This document shows, in pieces, positions 16,007 to 18,301 of a DNA stretch of 18,301 nt; the stretch's first letter is position 1, and the number at the start of each line of letters is the position of its first letter. Origin of the DNA: TMED69 sp036130055. GTDB taxonomy: Bacteria; Pseudomonadota; Gammaproteobacteria; Ga0077536. A model generated the notes under the pieces. The model had not been told where the DNA came from. It saw only the letters and a program-made list of their open reading frames with translations, and ran no database searches. The DNA is taken from the NCBI GenBank assembly GCA_036130055.1, contig JAYYOR010000003.1:1-18301 (forward strand), read 5' to 3'. The translations under genes were made by a program, and so were the position numbers.

Positions 16007-16852
16007 ATGACAAACGAAGAATATAATCCTCCAAAAATCTGGAAATGGGATAAAGAAAATGGTGGGAAATTTGCAAATATAAATAGGCCAACCTCCGGAA
16101 GCAGATTTGAGTCTGCCCTTCCTGTTGGAAAACATCCAATCCAACTTTACTCAATGGGCACGCCTAATGGAGCTAAAGTAACAATTTTACTCGAAGAACT
16201 ACTCGAAGCAGGAATAAAAGAAGCTGAATATGATGCTTATTTGATCGATATATTCAAAGGAGAACAATTTGGCAGTGGATTTGTCGAAATAAACCCAAAC
16301 TCCAAAATTCCAGCGCTCATTGACAATAGTAACATAGAGCCCATAAAAGTATTTGAATCCGGAGCGATTCTACTGTATCTAGCTCAAAAATTTAATAAAT
16401 TTTTTCCAGTAGATAAGCGCTCGGAAGCAGAGTGTATTTCTTGGTTATTCTGGCAAATGGGTAGTACTCCGTATTTAGGAGGCGGTTTTGGACATTTCTA
16501 CGCCTACGCTCCTTTCAAACAAGAGTACCCAATAAATAGATTCGCCATGGAAACGAAAAGACAGCTAGATGTACTAGATAAGCAATTAGCGAAAAATGAA
16601 TATATTATGGGGGATGATTATAGTATCGCAGATATAGCTATCTTTCCCTGGTATGGCGGGCTTGCCTTTCATGGCCTTTACAATGCTCGGGAGTTCCTGG
16701 AATTAGATTCATATAAGAATTTGATCCGCTGGGGAGAAAATATTAATTCCCGTCCAGCCGTAACACGAGGGAAAAGAGTGAATAAAACTTGGGGCCCCGA
16801 GGAAGAACAGCTAAAAGAACGTCATTCTGGTGCAGATTTCCTAGAGACGTGA
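16007..16852 (+). CDS. yghU: Glutathione-dependent disulfide-bond oxidoreductase YghU (GST family)
   Basis: The 281-residue protein matches E. coli YghU along its length. It has the N-terminal extension KIWKWDKENGGKFANINRP, then PVGKHPIQLYS and TPNGAKVTILLEELL, where Thr52 and Asn54 take the place of the Tyr/Ser/Cys of ordinary GSTs. The segments FVEINPNSKIPAL, VFESGAILLYLA and GGGFGHFYAYAP are also present, and the all-alpha C-terminal domain contains DYSIADIAIFPW. YghU binds two glutathione molecules and acts as a disulfide reductase with little classic transferase activity. The start has an AGGAG site 8 nt upstream. It follows the SDR by 20 nt and probably shares a transcript with it and the kinase, which suggests a redox or detoxification setting. 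Identification is strong. Confidence 0.95.
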   Translation: MTNEEYNPPKIWKWDKENGGKFANINRPTSGSRFESALPVGKHPIQLYSMGTPNGAKVTILLEELLEAGIKEAEYDAYLIDIFKGEQFGSGFVEINPNSKIPALIDNSNIEPIKVFESGAILLYLAQKFNKFFPVDKRSEAECISWLFWQMGSTPYLGGGFGHFYAYAPFKQEYPINRFAMETKRQLDVLDKQLAKNEYIMGDDYSIADIAIFPWYGGLAFHGLYNAREFLELDSYKNLIRWGENINSRPAVTRGKRVNKTWGPEEEQLKERHSGADFLET

Positions 16853-16900
16853 TCAACATTGTTATATAAACGTATTAAACTTAAAAATAGGAGAAACATT

Positions 16901-17131
16901 ATGAAATATGCAACCACACTTTTCTTATTGACCCTTTTTTCAGGAATATGTTCAGCAGGCTGCATGTCTGGAAAAATAAATGCGGTAAATGAGCAACTGA
17001 AAATGACGTCCGTGACTGATGATGTTAAAGCGGAGATTATCAAGTTAAGAGACCTCGGGATCGAGAACGAGCATTCTAATGCAAAACTTGCAGTAAAATA
17101 TTTCGACGAAGCCATGGCTCTAATGAAATAA
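16901..17131 (+). CDS. Small secreted protein of unknown function
   Basis: 76 residues from the ATG at 16901, chosen because an AGGAG ribosome site lies 8 nt upstream and the protein then begins directly with a signal peptide. A longer frame from 16859 would put charged residues ahead of it and has no such site. The signal peptide has MKY, a hydrophobic core of leucines and phenylalanines, and likely cleavage after Ala19 (CSA|GC). Cys21 might suggest a lipoprotein, but the -3 residue is Ser, which is a poor lipobox. The mature 57 residues form two amphipathic helical stretches, with VKAEIIKLRDLGIE and AKLAVKYFDEAMALM resembling a single TPR-like helical pair. Similar short periplasmic proteins are common in proteobacteria without known role. 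It lies 48 nt after yghU and just before a terminator, so it may end that operon. Confidence 0.72.
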   Translation: MKYATTLFLLTLFSGICSAGCMSGKINAVNEQLKMTSVTDDVKAEIIKLRDLGIENEHSNAKLAVKYFDEAMALMK

Positions 17132-17142
17132 AACCGGGTTTT

Positions 17143-17176
17143 AGAAGCCCCCTTCACAAAGTTTAGGGGGTTTTCT
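17143..17176 (+). terminator. Probable Rho-independent terminator
   Basis: The stem CCCCCT (17148-17153) / AGGGGG (17165-17170), with an 11-nt loop, is extended by A-T and G-U pairs and ends in TTTT. It lies 12-45 nt after the small secreted protein and separates the glycerate kinase/SDR/yghU unit from the dimethylformamidase genes. The T tract is short. Confidence 0.65.
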
Positions 17177-17274
17177 AAACAATCAAAAAATTTCAAAATT
17201 TTCCTTCCAACCTGGCCATTTTCTTGATAGCTTTATAGCAGGGATAAACTACAAGAAAAAAACAGGAGCATGTA

Positions 17275-17685
17275 ATGGCCAAGAAAACGGGCGTTCAAGA
17301 AAACCGGGGATACACCCAAACTGACGATTTTATCACCCGTACTCACGTACTACCTTTGTTAACTGACAAGAAAAAACGGGCCGAACTCCTTAATGAACAT
17401 AAGAATAATCCAATAGGCCAGCCAGGCTGTAACGGTAAAGCTGGGATCCAACATAGCGAAGATCTTCAACGTGTGATTGACAAATTTCGAAGAAGGGCAA
17501 TGGCCGGAAAATATGTTCGAATCTGCAAAATTCCACATAAAGACTACCGAATAGGGATAGTAAGTGGAATCCGAGGAAAGCCGGTAAAAATACTGGCAAA
17601 ACCATATCCTAGTGAGGATGTGTGTGAACATGAAATTTTCAAGAAAAGAGTTAATGATTTACTAAAAGAATACGGCTACAAATAA
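17275..17685 (+). CDS. dmfA1: N,N-dimethylformamidase small (alpha) subunit-like protein
   Basis: A 136-residue basic protein; the known Paracoccus/Alcaligenes DmfA1 has about 132 residues. By memory, shared features are a run of charged residues (KKKRAELLNEH), the NPIG segment, SEDLQRVIDKFRR, GKYVRICKIPHKDYRIGIVSG, and an ending HEIFKKRVNDLLKEYG with the pattern of the small subunit's C-terminal helix. No signal peptide or membrane segment is present. The small subunit has no catalytic residues of its own; it packs against the large subunit in the assembled enzyme. The start has an AGGAG site 6 nt upstream. The large-subunit gene follows after 39 nt, which strongly supports the call, because each half alone would be hard to name. 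A separate promoter is expected in 17177-17274, where a TTGATA (17224-17229) is the best -35-like box but has no good partner. Confidence 0.72.
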   Translation: MAKKTGVQENRGYTQTDDFITRTHVLPLLTDKKKRAELLNEHKNNPIGQPGCNGKAGIQHSEDLQRVIDKFRRRAMAGKYVRICKIPHKDYRIGIVSGIRGKPVKILAKPYPSEDVCEHEIFKKRVNDLLKEYGYK

Positions 17686-17724
17686 ACCGAATTCAATAAT
17701 TTATAGAAGTATGAAGGGAGCATC

Positions 17725-18301
17725 ATGTTAAGAATAACCGGTTATAGTGACAAATATTCAGTCTGTCCTGGAGACGAAATTACGTTTTATGTAAACTCTG
17801 AAAAAAGTGAACCATACAAAGCAGATATTGTTAGACTAATTCATGGTGATACGAATCCAGATGGTCCTGGTTTTAAGGAGAAGGTAATAAAAGCGCCTTG
17901 CAATAAAAATTACAAAGGCAAAAATCAAAAAATTCATGGTGGTTCCTATTGCTGCATTCAACCCGACCATCGAATGGATACAGAGAGTTTCACATTACAA
18001 GCATTTATATTCCCAACAACTCCAGATAAAGGTAGGCAAGGTTTAATAACAAAATGGGATGAAAAAAATGCTGCTGGATTTGGAATGTTTATTGACGAGC
18101 AGGGCCATTTATCATGCAAAATCGGAAATGGAACCGGTAAAATAGCTGAAATTAGCAGTAAGAAACCCCTTTTAAGAAAGGTATGGTACCTAGCGGCGGT
18201 AACCTTCGATTCAAAAACTGGAAAAATAAAAATTTTTCAAGAACCGGTAGTTACCCCGACAAACGGTGGGCTTGGAATGTCTATGCTTTACCCACTGGAT
18301 T
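17725..18301 (+). CDS. dmfA2: N,N-dimethylformamidase large (beta) subunit-like protein (N-terminal part, runs off the right edge)
   Basis: 192 codons are open from an ATG at 17725 with a GGGAG site 6 nt upstream, and no stop before the edge. The opening RITGYSDKYSVCPGDEITFYV and the VRLIHGDTNPDGPGFKEK segment match the start of dimethylformamidase large subunits. A laminin-G/concanavalin-like domain follows, about residues 75-185, with SFTLQAFIFPTTPDKGRQGL, KWDEKNAAGFGMFID and VWYLAAVTFDSKTGKIKIF. The known enzyme (about 760 residues) hydrolyses N,N-dimethylformamide to dimethylamine and formate at a mononuclear iron held by two Tyr and one Glu. Those residues lie beyond this window and cannot be checked. 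The pairing with a small-subunit gene supports a two-subunit enzyme. The natural substrate may be another small N-substituted amide. Confidence 0.85.
   Translation, partial: MLRITGYSDKYSVCPGDEITFYVNSEKSEPYKADIVRLIHGDTNPDGPGFKEKVIKAPCNKNYKGKNQKIHGGSYCCIQPDHRMDTESFTLQAFIFPTTPDKGRQGLITKWDEKNAAGFGMFIDEQGHLSCKIGNGTGKIAEISSKKPLLRKVWYLAAVTFDSKTGKIKIFQEPVVTPTNGGLGMSMLYPLD

Noticed and set aside
16948..16963. Lipoprotein signal in the small secreted protein
   Set aside because: The residues before Cys21 are Ser-Ala-Gly; a lipobox normally has Leu, Val or Ile at -3.
17224..17250. Sigma-70 promoter TTGATA...TAAACT before dmfA1
   Set aside because: The spacer is only 15 nt and the -10 box is poor, so it was mentioned in the gene entry but not called.
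1..18301. CRISPR array, tRNA, insertion sequence or phage module
   Set aside because: No regularly spaced repeats, cloverleaf-like segments, transposase or phage reading frames were seen on either strand.

Overview
The window looks like a chromosomal stretch of an AT-rich (GC content by eye below 40%) Gram-negative bacterium. A low-GC, probably marine or aquatic gammaproteobacterium fits best: the E1 is of the homodimeric AceE type, Nei and YghU are close to the enterobacterial versions, an Lrp-family gene sits divergent to an E1 gene as in Pseudomonas mde loci, and there is a DUF1329 secreted protein. This placement is inference. No tRNA, rRNA, CRISPR array, insertion sequence or phage gene was seen.

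Left part (1-6319, all minus strand, transcribed right to left): a putative catabolic operon. In transcription order it holds a CaiB/BaiF class III CoA-transferase, a broken GFA/CENP-V family zinc protein, alanine dehydrogenase (ald), an FAD aromatic hydroxylase of the 2,6-dihydroxypyridine-hydroxylase type, a type I Baeyer-Villiger monooxygenase, and the start of a hydantoinase/oxoprolinase (HyuA-like) that leaves the window. Two oxygenases, an ATP-dependent lactam/imide hydrolase, a CoA-transferase and an amino-acid dehydrogenase together suggest breakdown of a cyclic, probably nitrogen-containing compound. The substrate cannot be read from sequence.

Middle (6595-11946): a monocistronic exported DUF1329 protein with a clear terminator, then a kappa-GST/DsbA-fold isomerase-like gene that converges on an Lrp/AsnC regulator. 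The regulator is divergent from a stand-alone homodimeric 2-oxoacid dehydrogenase E1. The regulator/E1 pair resembles mdeR-mdeB of Pseudomonas (2-oxobutyrate oxidation). An inverted repeat lies in the AT-rich gap between them.

Right part: a minus-strand trio nei / renalase-like FAD oxidoreductase / DUF427 (11955-14276) is tightly packed. It is divergent from a plus-strand run of a D-glycerate 3-kinase-like P-loop kinase, an SDR that lacks the catalytic Tyr and Lys, YghU, and a small secreted protein ending in a terminator. The window closes with dmfA1-like and dmfA2-like genes (17275-18301), the two subunits of an N,N-dimethylformamidase-type amidase. The large-subunit gene is cut by the right edge. 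Main points for a second look are the possible N-heterocycle cluster, the decayed GFA gene, the dimethylformamidase homologue, the orphan E1 with its Lrp regulator, and the degenerate SDR.
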